Shown: positions 9,659 through 20,356 of the stretch, piece after piece
How positions within the stretch are numbered: the stretch's first letter is position 1
Layout of the letters: each line of letters starts with the position of its first letter
The notes under the pieces: generated by a model
The model's input: the letters and a program-made list of their open reading frames with translations, nothing else
What the model was told of the DNA's origin: nothing
Database searches by the model: none
Translations under genes and position numbers: made by a program
Origin: Bondarzewia mesenterica
Taxonomy: Eukaryota > Basidiomycota > Agaricomycetes > Russulales > Bondarzewiaceae
Direction: 5' to 3'
Length of the DNA stretch: 64,000 nucleotides
Assembly (NCBI GenBank): GCA_004802705.1
Contig: SGPL01000004.1
Span: 62,001 to 126,000, forward strand

Positions 9659-12600
9659 CTACCGGGCGAGATCCAGATTCTGATCGTTTGACGGATATCG
9701 ATACGCGACAAACTCAGGAGCCTGATCAACCAATTGCTCGATATTCTTCCTCGACGACAGCGACATGGACATGCGCGGAAACGTGGCGGCATTGCTCGCA
9801 TGCCCTGACCCCGAGCTGCCTAGCTCGTTCATCAACGCCTCATGCCGCGCCTCCGACCCCGACGATCTCGTCATCGGAAACTCGGCCCCTGAAGACGACG
9901 AATCCCTCTCCTGCTGCGCATGACCGCCCGTCTTCTTCCCAAGCAAGGCTGCGAGCCCAAATCTAGACCGCCTTTTTCCAGGCGTTTGCGTCTGCGAAGG
10001 CTGCTGATTATGCTTGGACCCGTCCAAAGGACCCACTGTCCGATTCTCCCCGAACTCGTTGAGAGAGGGTTGTTCCTGCGCTGGCTCTAGATAGGTACGC
10101 ATACTGCCCGACGCTCGATTCTCAGGTAAGGTGCGAAACGGCGAGTTTGATTGCGAGCCCACGCCGCTGAACGACTGTCTCCGTACGTCCGCTTGACGGA
10201 AGGGCGCTTGTGGTGCGAGCAGTCCATGCGACGGTATCTGATCTGCGAGCGGAACCTGTCGCGGATCATACGTGAACAGCGTCCTCGGTCGCGGCTCGAG
10301 CTGCGCCTGCGTATTCGGCCGCCCATTCAACTCTCCAGGCAAAGGTGGTAGCGACTTATCGCGCCATGTCATCGTTGACACCGGTCGCCCGTTCAGGGTG
10401 GATGGAATTCTCGGTACGGGTGGCACCAGTGCCGAGTTTGATGAGTTTTGTGATGATCGCTTTCGCATGTCTGGTTCAGACGTGACGGGGTGCACATTCC
10501 TCGTACTGTTCTGCACTGGTGCCGTCTCCTCCTCTGGCACCGGTGAAGGATATTCACCATCAAGATCCAGATACGTACTGTTCTTGCGCCCGTCCCCACC
10601 GCCGGTATCCGGACCGCCAAGCGGACGCGACGATGTCGGTGAAGGAAGGAGACTAGACGGTGCGGTTGGAGGAGAGACACCAGCAGATGACAAGGGGTAA
10701 TTAGGGGATGCGGAAGACGGGAGCGAAGGTGTGGACACGTGCCGTAGGGCAGGAGCACTGTGCTCGCCGGAGCTGCGGTTAACGAGGTAGGAGAGAGGGG
10801 GAGGAGGGGCGAGAGGATAGTCGTCGTCGTGCACACGGTCCAGGGATCGTGAGCGGGATTGTGAGTTGTTCAAAAGCGCGCTGCTCTTCGAGCTCGAGCC
10901 AGTGACCAATCGCCATATCCTGGCGATGCCCAACCTCTTCTTTTTCGGTTTTTCCTCCACTTTGTCCTCAATCCCACGTTGGGGAGTGAGAGCGGTGCTA
11001 TGCCTCCATCCATGCAGTGAAGGAGCATTGCTGCCAATGTCGATATGGGAAGGTGGATGCCGTGCGTTTTCTCGTTGAAGCGCGACACTAAGAAATAAAC
11101 AGTCGATACAGTGATGGACTAGAATAAGATAGAAAAAGACGCTTACTGCATATCAACCATACTTCCAGAGAATCCAGAAGGTGCCAAACTATCCTGGCTT
11201 CTCCACCCCGAACTCAAATTCTTCATCCCAAAGAACCTAGTCCTCCGGTTGGGTGACGACGCGCCGAGACTCTGCACCTCAGAAATAGATGCCGTCGAAT
11301 ATCCTTGCGGGATCGTCTGCGACGCAAAGTCCACGCTGGTGGGACGGTTGATCAAGGACTGCGAGTATCGGTTCGACGAGACGCCCAAGTGGAAGCCACT
11401 GTCCGTGTGCGGCAGTGGGCTGTTGACCGAATACAGGGAGGAGACGTCAATGCCCGAGCTGCGCGACGACTTGCGTGCGCGGTCCCGTTTGCTCTCGCGC
11501 TTCTTCCGCTCGCGCTCCTCGCGCTGCTCCTTCTTCACATCGACATGCTCAATGATCATGCCATTCTCGAGCAGCGTCACTTCGCGGGAGTGTCCATTGA
11601 TGGGACCGTTGCTGGTCATCATCGTGGACGATCGGGGTGCCTTGATGCGCACCCCACCGCTGTCGTCCACAGGCGCAGCACTGCTGCCAAGATCGTATGC
11701 CGATCGGCGCAGCTGAGAGTATCGCATCCCGCATGCGGTCGTCCAGCTGTCGGGACTCCTGCATCGCGCGCGCATGGGCGAGGGCCTCGGCTTCAAGCAA
11801 CGTCCTCTGGGACTTGAGATATTTCTCCAAAGTCTGCCGCTTTGATGCAGGCTCCTTTGGATTCTGATCGATGCCAACATTAAATGTTCAAAATTGCACG
11901 TCATTCGAAAAAGAAAGAAGAAAAGAAAAGGAATGCCAAGGACGCACCAGGCTCAACCACAATTTCATGTTTGGCTCAGTCAAACGTCCACCTCTCGCTC
12001 GCGGCCGCTCCGGATCATCCGATACGATGCCCTGTGTATCCTCGTCGATCTCCCTCCTTAACAGCTCATGAAACGCCACATCGCTCTCCCGTTCCCATAT
12101 CCCAGGGCTCGTCACGTCGACATCCGCCATATCCTGATCGCGCATCGCGCACTCGACACAGACTTCTTCCATCGGATTCGGCGGGGTCGGCGAGTAGACG
12201 GGGTTAATCGGATTCGGCGCGGAAGTCGGAGTGATGTATGTGGGCTGCTGGGCTGGTGCACGCAGTTTAGGGGAGACCGAAATGGGCAGGGGCATGGTGG
12301 CAATGTAGGAGGGGGAGCCTGGCATGGAGATGCCGGGTGAAGGCGAGTAGTTACCTTTGGCGCTCTGTCCGGCGTTAGTATTGGCACCGACTCCCGGGAC
12401 GAAATACGAATGTCGAGCCATAGGTGTGAGGAGAGTTTCTTGTTGAGGCTCACGAGGTAATGGCTGCCACGTTGCGCGCTGAGCCGCCTGGGGCTTCAAC
12501 TGGGGGTGCGAGGCGATGGTGGAATCCTGCTGTGATTTGGAGTCCCCAGCTGGCTTGGTAACGGGATCCGTTGAACTAATAGTCGAGGGGAAGAGCTGTA

Positions 12601-13066
12601 AACTGTCGGTGATGCTGAGGTGCTCGTTGTTGTGGGCACGTTGAGTAGCGCCTGGGGGATAAATTGATTGAGGACTGTCACTCAACGGTCTCTGAGAAAG
12701 CCTATCCTCGGGTGCATCAGCGGGTCGTTGGGTGTCCTCCTGGGCAGAGAATATTTGTTGTACAGAATCTTGTTCTTGAGGTTGAGTGCAGGGTGGTTGG
12801 CCAGAGGGTTGCTGCGCAGCGGTGGTAACATGCCGAGTGTGGTCAGGAGGTACAGTCTGGTTCACGGATGCATGAGGATTAGGGAGCGCGGATTCGACGT
12901 GAGTAGGGGAAGTGAGGATAGGATATCGGCCATCTTTGAGGTCGAGGTCCGTGATTGGTAGGCCCATCTGGAAGCGGTCATGAAGGTTTGCAGCGAGCAA
13001 GTCCATCGAGACTCTGTTGAGAGGCGAGGAACTATCAGCGGGGGGCGATTGCACGGTAGTCGCCAT
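9659..13066 (-). CDS. Large conserved disordered protein, unknown function, with a probable frameshift
   Basis: About 1,000 residues in three main exons. Exon 1 (from 13066, MATTVQSPPADSSSPLNRVS) is Gln/Pro/Ser-rich and ends in a conserved core: EVCVECAMRDQDMADVDV, then GIWERESDVAFHELLRRE, then RPRARGGRLTEPNMKLWL. After an intron, NPKEPASKRQTLEKYLKSQR and LLEAEALAHARAMQESRQL form a helical segment. The frame then slips by one base at about 11722-11725 (four bases where three are expected) before YSQLRRSAYDLGSSAA. A highly charged Lys/Arg/Glu stretch follows. After an intron near 11100 a Ser/Pro-rich C-terminal exon runs from EEKPKKKRLGIARIWRLVTG to NLDLAR. I have the impression the core is widely conserved in basidiomycetes but cannot name a function. 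The CxxC pair could bind metal or be structural. Confidence 0.75.
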
Positions 13067-13543
13067 GTTACCAGGCGACTCGATAATGAATATATGTCCG
13101 ATGCTAAGGAGGAAAGATTGAAAGGAGAAGCGGGGTCGTGAAGCCTGAGTGGGAGTATGAGCGTCAGAATATATGGACAAGCGGTAATGTGGGTAAGTCG
13201 GCGGAGGCCAATGCAGAATGTGAACCTGGCGCTGCACGCACCGTCGTAGACTAGAAGGAAGAAAAAACAAGGACAGAAAAAAGAGGGAAGGGGTTGAGGG
13301 GAGAAGAACGTTGGAACGTTTGCCCTCAATGAAATGGGTGACACGAGCTCCGCCCTGCTAGTGACTTCGCACTTGCTTATCTAATCGATTTTCATTTTCC
13401 GAAATTATTCGCCGTCTAGAGACAGTGAACATGCATCATAGGCAAATAGCACAGAAAGGCTTCGAGGAACGTTAATATGATTACTATGTACAATGCCTCC
13501 AGCTCTACTTCCTGCCTGACGACTAAAAGCAACAAACTTCATC
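13067..13543. other. Spacer between two minus-strand genes
   Basis: It holds the promoter of the large disordered protein and the 3' UTR of the NDUFS7 gene. I see no coding region. Confidence 0.5.
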
Positions 13544-14618
13544 CTACTTGCGGTACCTGTATGTCCGGTGAGTATTTATCCCGAAATTGACATCTGCGTA
13601 GCTTACCAAAGAACACTCTTCCTATTCCGCCTCATCTTTCGCTGCAGCTGCAACATGCCATAGAGCAATGCCTCAGCCGTTGGCGGGCACCCTGGTACAT
13701 AGATATCCACCGGAACAATGCCTAGTACAGACCATCATCAAAACCTCATACAGCAGCTAGAGTAGAATGACGCACGATCACACCCGCGCACAACAGAGTA
13801 CGAGTAGTGGTAGTATCCACCCCCGTTGGCGCATGAACCCATGGAAATGACCCAACCTATTTCCATGAACTCAGAATCCAGGAGCACAGTATTTAGAAGC
13901 GAACATACGAGGTTCAGGCATCTGGTCATACACCTTTCGCAAAGCGGGCGCCATCTTGTTTGTGAGCGTACCCGCGACAATCATGATATCCGACTGGCGA
14001 GGACTGGCACGGAATACGACACCAAGACGATCCTGGTCGTAGCGAGCAGCAGCCATGTGCATCATCTCGACGGCGCAGCACGCCAATCCTATGAACACAA
14101 TCCATAAAGTCGCGACCAGGAGAATGCATCGGGGGAGATCGCGCACCGAAAGTCATAGGCCACATGGAACCCTGTCGGGCCCAGTTCACTACCTTATCCA
14201 AGGTCGACAGTACATATTCTGACAAGACAATATCGTCAAATGATGTCGGCATGCATGAGGAGGGGAAGAGAGTCACAGACCGGCTTTGTTGTTCGGCGTC
14301 TCCAAGCTCAATTGGTTCGAACCACGCTTGGCAATCTGGGTAATAGGCTCTGTCGCAGATGTCGTGGAAGAGGGCGTTGTGGACGGCGAGCGAGCCGGAG
14401 ATGTCATGTGTAACGAGCGGAAAGCTGCACCGGTAATCGAAAACCATCATGAATGACCACGTTTTGAGGCTCAGATGCATACCTGCGACGCCCAACGTGG
14501 GCTGAAGAGCAGCTCGCCGGCTTGCGCCAGCAACTGCATACACGGTCAGCAAACATATGAAGTTGCGAGAAGACACGATGAGGGACGAACCTGCAGTTTT
14601 AAAGAGAGCTAGGGACAT
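13544..14618 (-). CDS. NADH:ubiquinone oxidoreductase 20-kDa subunit (NDUFS7/PSST)
   Basis: This complex I subunit carries Fe-S cluster N2 and helps form the quinone site in the mitochondrial inner membrane. The exon from 14618 starts MSLALFKTA. Further exons give a Ser/Thr/Arg-rich presequence ([14 protein letters not shown]), fitting import into mitochondria. The conserved body begins [20 protein letters not shown]. The N2 ligands are visible: the CC pair in [10 protein letters not shown], the Cys in [10 protein letters not shown] and the Cys in [13 protein letters not shown]. The rest, including [20 protein letters not shown] and [17 protein letters not shown], is textbook for the family. 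The last exon holds only the WYRK end and stop. At least seven exons; no lesion seen. Confidence 0.95.
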
Positions 14619-15314
14619 GATGCTAAGCAAGATGGAACGGTGTCGGGAGCCAACGCTGCTGTTCAGTGTTACGTCTGGGACGAATTCCACGGCCGATGAT
14701 TGGCTGCTCGGAGGAGACGGATCGCACGTCCACGTGATCCGCCACGATTCGGCTTCTTGTTTCGCTTGTCAATGTCTTTCTCGTTTCCTCGACATTTACA
14801 GGCTCAGAATTGGTATCATCGGCTTCACTGCACAATTTCTGACGCTTTTTTTGGCTGTAGATCGTAGTCCGATTCCATTCGCCGAATCTTCTTCTTCTAT
14901 CCGTTCAGCGCGGTCTTTCAACGGCTGTTGAGGAGAACCTAGAATCCTGGATACGGCGCCTTGAGAGCCTGAGACTCCATTCTAATTTTCCTGGCTCATT
15001 TTTCTCGAGCTGGAACTGTGACACCCTGGGCTCTTGCATCTCGGCTTTCAGCGCTGTGGTTTCGATCTGAGCTTGCTCTGAGATGGCAGGGATTTGTTTG
15101 AGCCCACGCGCTCCAAGACCCTAATATACACATCGCACTTGCCAAATGCGGGAGGATGACACCCCCGAGGCATCTCGCTAGCATGTTCGCACCGTCGCAT
15201 TGGCAGGAAACTATCCTCTTATATAACCCGCCGTTTCTATTCCAAGCCTTGTTCGAGTGCATCTTCCTCCCGCCGTCGTGCTAACCCTCCCTCTCTCCTT
15301 CCCCCCTCCAGCGA
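14619..15314. promoter_or_regulatory. Divergent promoter region, NDUFS7 and PAS-kinase-like gene
   Basis: The two flanking genes are transcribed away from each other, so both promoters must lie in these 0.7 kb. ORFs here lack motifs. A pyrimidine-rich tract (CTCCCTCTCTCCTTCCCCCC, about 15287-15306) lies just before the kinase ATG. Confidence 0.5.
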
Positions 15315-17288
15315 ATGTCTCCCGCACCCCTTTACACCGCTCACGCCGACGCGAAACCGATCCCTTGTCTCTCACCCCCGCTCTTCATGCCGTCCATGAC
15401 TGCGGATCCTGTGGACTATACGTCTGACGACAATGATGGCGATTCACTCTACACGCCGCCGCTGCAGGAGCAGTACAATCCAGACTTTCGACCTCATTCC
15501 GTCCCTCAACACCATCATTCGTTCGCGCAGTTGTCTGATCCTCGTCCCTCGCCGCTACACCAACAACATATAGATCTTGTTCTCAGCCCATCCAGCTCCA
15601 AGCATCAACATCTCAATGTGTCTCATGTATCTCGCCCGCTTTCTCCCTTTTCCCCTGTCTTTTTCCCATCCGCGTTGAAGCATGATCCATCCGGAGAGCT
15701 CCAGCGCACGTTTACCCCTCCGTTTCATCCTAATCTAGATCATCGCGAATCAACCCTCTCTCTGTCACTCGCCGATATCAATCATTTCGGACAATCGAAC
15801 TCAAACGCAACGTCCATCTCGCCAAATGCTGTCCATTCTCCACGATTACACGCCGTTGGAAACTCACCGGATCTCGTTCACTCCTCTTCGTCGACTCACG
15901 ATCGTTCATTCCCCCAGCGGCCGTTGGTCCTCGGACCCGCTTCTCCCATTCCTCCAACTCCGGAAGCACCTTTCCAACGAAAGCGCGCATATATTCCCAT
16001 CGATTCCCTGCTGAGCACTCCCTAAACTATAACTTTGTTCAGTCTTATCATTTGGGTGATGAGCTTGGTGCAGGCGGCTACGGCTTCGTTATGACAGCTT
16101 GCCATCGAATTGAGGGTTGCGAGGTTGCAGTCAAGTTTATCATCAAGGCGAAGGTTCCCGAGCATGCGTGGATGGAGGATAAGCACGGCCATCGTGTGCC
16201 CACAGAGGCGCTACTCCTCGGCCTCTTGGACCATAAGAATATCGTGAAATGTATTGATCTATTCGAAGACGCTTTGTATTTTTATTTGGTGAGTCTAGCA
16301 TTTTTCATTTATCCATTGCTTCTTCTTGGTTCGTCCATGTGTGAACTGGTTGTTTACTTCAAAGGTTCAAGAGCTCCATGGGACGCCTTGGGTTTCGACA
16401 TACAAGGATGAGATTGTATCCAGACATGTTCCCGTGTTGGGAAAACTAGAAATACCGTCCTACTCCTCGACAACGACACCCGCTTTGACGCCATCATCAT
16501 CAGAAGAGTCAGACGATTACTTACTCCCCGGAACGCCACCCCTCGTCTCCATTGAAGTTAACGAAGCGCGGGGCCGGGAGCCATCAGACTCAAATCAGTG
16601 TTATTTTCAATCTCACCAGGAACGGTGCTTGAATGAGGACATGGCAGCAGGAGCCTGCTCCATTACGTCGCGCCTGTCTTCCACGCTATCGGTGCAACCG
16701 CAGTTCTTGCGCCGGCCATCTCACGATCTCTTCGAATGCATCGAACAGTCGCAACATAAACGACTTTCCGAAGCTCAGGCGCGGTACATCTTCGCCCAGG
16801 TGGTCGAAGCGGTGTACTATCTCGACAGTCAAGGCGTGACGCACTGTGACATCAAGGACGAGAACATCCTCGTCGACGAGCACCTTCGTGTCAAGCTTGT
16901 CGACTTCGGAAGCGCGGTGGTAGTGGACCCGACGCTGCCGCGGCCGTACTACACGTTGTTCTTTGGGACGACCGCGTACGCGGCGTCAGAGGTGTTACAG
17001 AAGAAGGCGTACCAGGCCCCGCCGGCGGAGATCTGGACGCTCGGCGTGCTGCTATCGTACCTCCTCACCGGCGCGTCCCCGTTCCCGACCGAACGCGACG
17101 CGATCAAAGGCCGCGTCGTGCTGAGCGAGTGCGTTGGCGACTGCGTCAGTATCCCGGCCCGGGCGCTGATGCTCAGGTGTTTGGACCCCGATCCGCAGTG
17201 TCGTGCGGACATCGAGGAAGTGCGAGGTCATTTGTGGTTGAGGGGAGCGTTTGATTATGAGAAGATGGCTATGGATGTTGAGCTGTGA
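15315..17288 (+). CDS. Ser/Thr protein kinase, PAS-kinase (PSK/PASK)-like
   Basis: The 5' exon (MSPAPLYTAHADAKPIP onward) encodes a 200-plus-residue disordered Ser/Pro/His-rich region and ends in a stop, so a splice must lead to the kinase frame. The acceptor is probably TTTGTTCAG at about 16043; the donor is unclear. The kinase starts YHLGDELGAGGYGFVMTA, with the ATP Lys in VAVKFIIKAKVPEHAW. After an intron at about 16288-16364 comes VQELHGTPW. A roughly 120-residue Ser-rich insert precedes HDLFECIEQ. The catalytic loop is HCDIKDEN (Cys in place of Arg in HRD), the metal site DFGSA, and the activation segment FGTTAYAASEVL (ASE for APE). The sequence order matches PAS-kinase catalytic domains, which control sugar partitioning and translation. 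No PAS domain is visible in the N-terminus. Confidence 0.85.
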
Positions 17289-17859
17289 ATGAAGCATAGG
17301 CGGATGGTGGGATTGGGCGGTGAGTATGTTTTTTTTTTCGGTTGGTTAGTTGGACTCGGTCGACCTTGGCGCTGCCGGTTCGCGCTGCACTTTTTGTCAT
17401 GCCACGTTCGCGCTGGGATTCACGATCTGGTTTGCATGGGCTTGTCTGTCGCACTGAGTAGAGCTCGCTCTGTCCCCCTTGTCTGTCATTCTTCGCTCTC
17501 CCTTTCACCCCCTCCTTCACCCTCGCGTCTCATTCTCAGTTTATGGACTCTTTCTGGCGTTCGCGCGCATTCTGTGGACCGCCTACGCATCCCCCATCAA
17601 TTGTATACTACAGCATACTGGAATTGTCTCGGATTTCCGTCGTCCTTCCCGTCGTCTTGTATATCTTTATTTTAATTCGTCGAATTGTATCATTTCATCC
17701 CCTCTTCTATGTATGTGAAAATATAATGTGTGGTTCTTTGGAATTTCGGAAGAATGGATCGGGTGAAACCGAATAAAATTGGAAGGCAACAAGGGTCTGT
17801 GAATGGTTTGAATTATAATCTACCGCTTCTCTTTGTTCATTTTCTACCCAATATAGTTC
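17289..17859. other. Convergent 3' spacer
   Basis: It lies between the stops of the kinase gene and the cytosine deaminase gene. T-rich and C/T-rich tracts dominate, as expected for 3' UTRs. I see no coding region. Confidence 0.5.
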
Positions 17860-18572
17860 TCAAGCATAATTCGTGCCGTGGACTTCCCCGATATCCTCGT
17901 ACCACAGCTGAAGCATTCACGATTTGCTTGAGATGAACGACCTCGACGGAGAACGTGTCACGCACCTCTGGTTTCTCTTGTATGAATTTCGCCATGAGCG
18001 CCGTGCAATGGGCGTCATTCACGACAATGACTTCGACGCCATGGCTACGCAGGAGATCCTCGCCGCCGACGAAATTGGCGTTCTCTCCGATGACGACGCG
18101 AGGGATTCCGTAGAGCAGGATGGCGCCTGTACACATGATACACGGACTGTTTCGATTCGAGGATTTCAGGCCTTGCCAGCCGTTCATGCTCGACCACTCA
18201 CCTCAGTGTGGTGTACTGATCCAGATTGATGAGATGAAATCAGTTACCGTTTCCATTCGAAACGTGGGCCGTGCATTCACAGTCGCAAAACGCACCCACC
18301 AGCGTACACGTCTTATATACACTGGCTTTTAACCTCCCTGCGGTCTCCAAAGCTGAGATCTCTGCGTGGAGTGTGGCCGATGCTTTTTGCACGCGCAAGT
18401 TATGCCCTGCACCCAATACTTTTGGCTCTGCTTGCGTATCCTGCGTCTGCGTCTGAGTCTGAAGGATGGCACAACCGATAGGAACGCCGCCTTCATCATA
18501 CCCCTTTCGTGCCTCCTGGAGCGCAATGGCGAGACCACGGATATCTACCTCACCGAGAATTCTGGCTGACAT
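17860..18572 (-). CDS. FCY1: Cytosine deaminase, yeast Fcy1 type
   Basis: This enzyme converts cytosine to uracil in pyrimidine salvage (and 5-fluorocytosine to 5-fluorouracil) in the cytosol. The start MSARILGEVDIRGLAIALQE leads to EGGVPIGCAIL and the zinc/proton-shuttle motif HAEISALE. After SVYKTCTL a 14-base micro-exon (18202-18215) codes YTTL, and the next exon starts PCIMCTGAILLYGIPRVVIG. The ligands His, Cys and Cys (HAE, PCIMC) are complete. The body continues with NFVGGEDLLRSHGVEVIVV and MAKFIQEKPE. A further intron leads to the end LWYEDIGEVHGTNYA. A Gln/Thr run (LQTQTQTQDTQAE) is inserted before LGAGHN and is unusual. Length is about 165 residues, as usual. Confidence 0.93.
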
Positions 18573-19028
18573 GATTGGAAAATGCTAGCGCACACTTGAG
18601 AGGATAGGAGTAGTCTCCCAAAGGCAGGTTTTAGTCATTGTGCTTCAACCTTCGTACCTCGGATATCCGTGACTGACGATAAAAGATTCCTTATCTTCAA
18701 GTTCTTTCTAGTCTCGGATGAACAGAACTACAGCGCTTTCCATCTTTGGCTGCAACTTTCGCTTACCGAAGTCGATGTAACTTGCTCACTTAAAAGCTAC
18801 CTAGCCTGACAGAAGGGCAAAGGCAAATATCGTTTCTGAGTATCCAGGACCTGAGGGAAAGCACAAAGAATCGAGCAAGGAATTGCAGGCACAGTGGAGG
18901 GAATTGGGAAGCCACATTGTTGTGGCGAGCGACGGCAACAAGCGAAAGACGAAACTCCGCTAGGTGCGAATCCAATACACCGAAATTCTGTACCCGCCGT
19001 CGCCGTCAACAACGCCCTCAAGATCAAG
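18573..19028. promoter_or_regulatory. Divergent promoter, cytosine deaminase and RPL26
   Basis: These 456 bases separate two divergent start codons. They contain copy 3 of the dispersed repeat (18622-18679), nearer the deaminase side. No ORF is credible. Confidence 0.55.
18622..18679 (-). repeat. Dispersed upstream repeat, copy 3
   Basis: It is closely related to 3643-3700: GGCAGGTT, CTTCAACCTTCGTACCTC and GGATATCCGTG occur in the same order and spacing. The core has lost one T (ATCCGAGG for ATCCTGAGG on the minus strand). It lies 50-107 bp upstream of the deaminase start codon. Confidence 0.7.
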
Positions 19029-19831
19029 ATGAAGTTCAACCCTGGTTAGTTCATGTCCCTAGCTGCTCCGAGTGTCCTGTTCTGGTGGCCTCGCTCGAAA
19101 AAACCGCAATTTTTGGGGGTGGACTAAGGATGGATGGAAGGGATGCTGTTTGGATGACCACGGGGAACTTATGCTGGATGCTGGACGGATTGCGAGTGTC
19201 GAATTCGACGGTGTGCTAACGACTGCCTATGGTGTTCTTTCTTTCCCTATGTAGATGTCTCCTCCTCCCGGCGCAAGTCGCGCAAGGCGCACTTCTCCGC
19301 GCCTTCCTCCATCCGCCGCAAAATCATGTCCTCCTCGCTATCGAAGGAGCTCCGGACCAAACACAACGTGCGTCTTCCGCGACGTTCTGATATCCGCACA
19401 CTCATAATTCTTCCCTGTATTAGACTCGCTCGATTCCCATTAGAAAGGATGACGAGGTTCGGATCGTACGGGGCAAGTACAAGGGTCGTGAGGGCAAGGT
19501 CGCGCAGGTGTACCGCAAGAAGTGGGTGATCCACGTAGACCGTGTGCAGCGCGACAAGGCGAACGGCTCGAGCGTTCCCATCGGCATCCACCCCAGCAAT
19601 GTTGTCATTATCAACATCAAGTTGGACAAGGACCGGTGCGTCACATGAAGCCTTGGAGTGCTCACTGACTCTGATCGACTTTCTGCTTTCAGACGGGCAA
19701 TCTTGGATCGCAAGGACCGCTCCAAGAACCCATCGAAGGCAACTGGTGAGGATGTCGAGATGGTTGATGTGAGTGTTTCGCAACTCGTGTATATACTATG
19801 AGCTAAGTCATTTGCCAATGCGACATAGTAA
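19029..19831 (+). CDS. RPL26: 60S ribosomal protein uL24 (RPL26)
   Basis: A component of the large ribosomal subunit near the exit tunnel. Exon 1 is only MKFNP plus one base. Exon 2 starts [20 protein letters not shown] and ends SKELRTKHN. Exon 3 carries the KOW-type core [20 protein letters not shown] and then [20 protein letters not shown]. The last coding exon is [14 protein letters not shown] to EDVEMVD. An intron then separates the final GAT codon from the stop: acceptor CATAG is followed at once by TAA (19829-19831). All five pieces join in frame and the family match is unambiguous. Confidence 0.95.
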
Positions 19832-20356
19832 ACCGTATCTGTCCGCCTTGTTGTTTTCATTTTTGACTTCTCGCATGATTACCCTAAAAGCACCACCCAT
19901 GTATCTATGCGCACTCCTTGCACATGATATGCCTCATGAGCGCTTTCCGACGGATATCATCAGATTGTGGAGTGTACGAGTTGAATTCTTGGGCGTGGAT
20001 GGAAAACTTGGCAGATGGTGGAAAGATAAGTAGGATGTTTGATCGCAGTTGAGGATCGAAGATGGATATGTCGTGCTTCGACGCCGATACTGCACCTGGC
20101 TCCTCGCTACCATCTTCCTTCAGTCTTCATCCCAATCTCATGAAATTGAGCAGTCACATCGAAACATAAACAAAATGAGAAAAATGTGGTAAAATAGGCC
20201 GGACATTGGTCTCGGACAAAGCGCCACCGCATGCCACAACAATTGGGCGGAGTCGCAATTTCGACTGGGGAAATCATCTTCGCTTTCACATTCGAACAAG
20301 TTCACTCTTGGGCAGCATCGTGTCGGCTCCATTTCCCTCTTTCTTCAATGCTTGCC
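19832..20356. other. Spacer between RPL26 and BRE1
   Basis: It holds the RPL26 3' UTR and the BRE1 promoter. ORFs on either strand lack motifs. Confidence 0.5.

Noticed and set aside
10272..10700. 142-codon plus-strand ORF opposite the large disordered protein
   Set aside because: Shadow of the Ser/Pro-rich minus-strand exon.
11305..11817. 170-codon plus-strand ORF opposite the large disordered protein
   Set aside because: It mirrors the minus-strand coding exon and shows no family features.
19045..19253. Possible intronic snoRNA in the long first intron of RPL26
   Set aside because: I found no convincing C/D or H/ACA box pairs.
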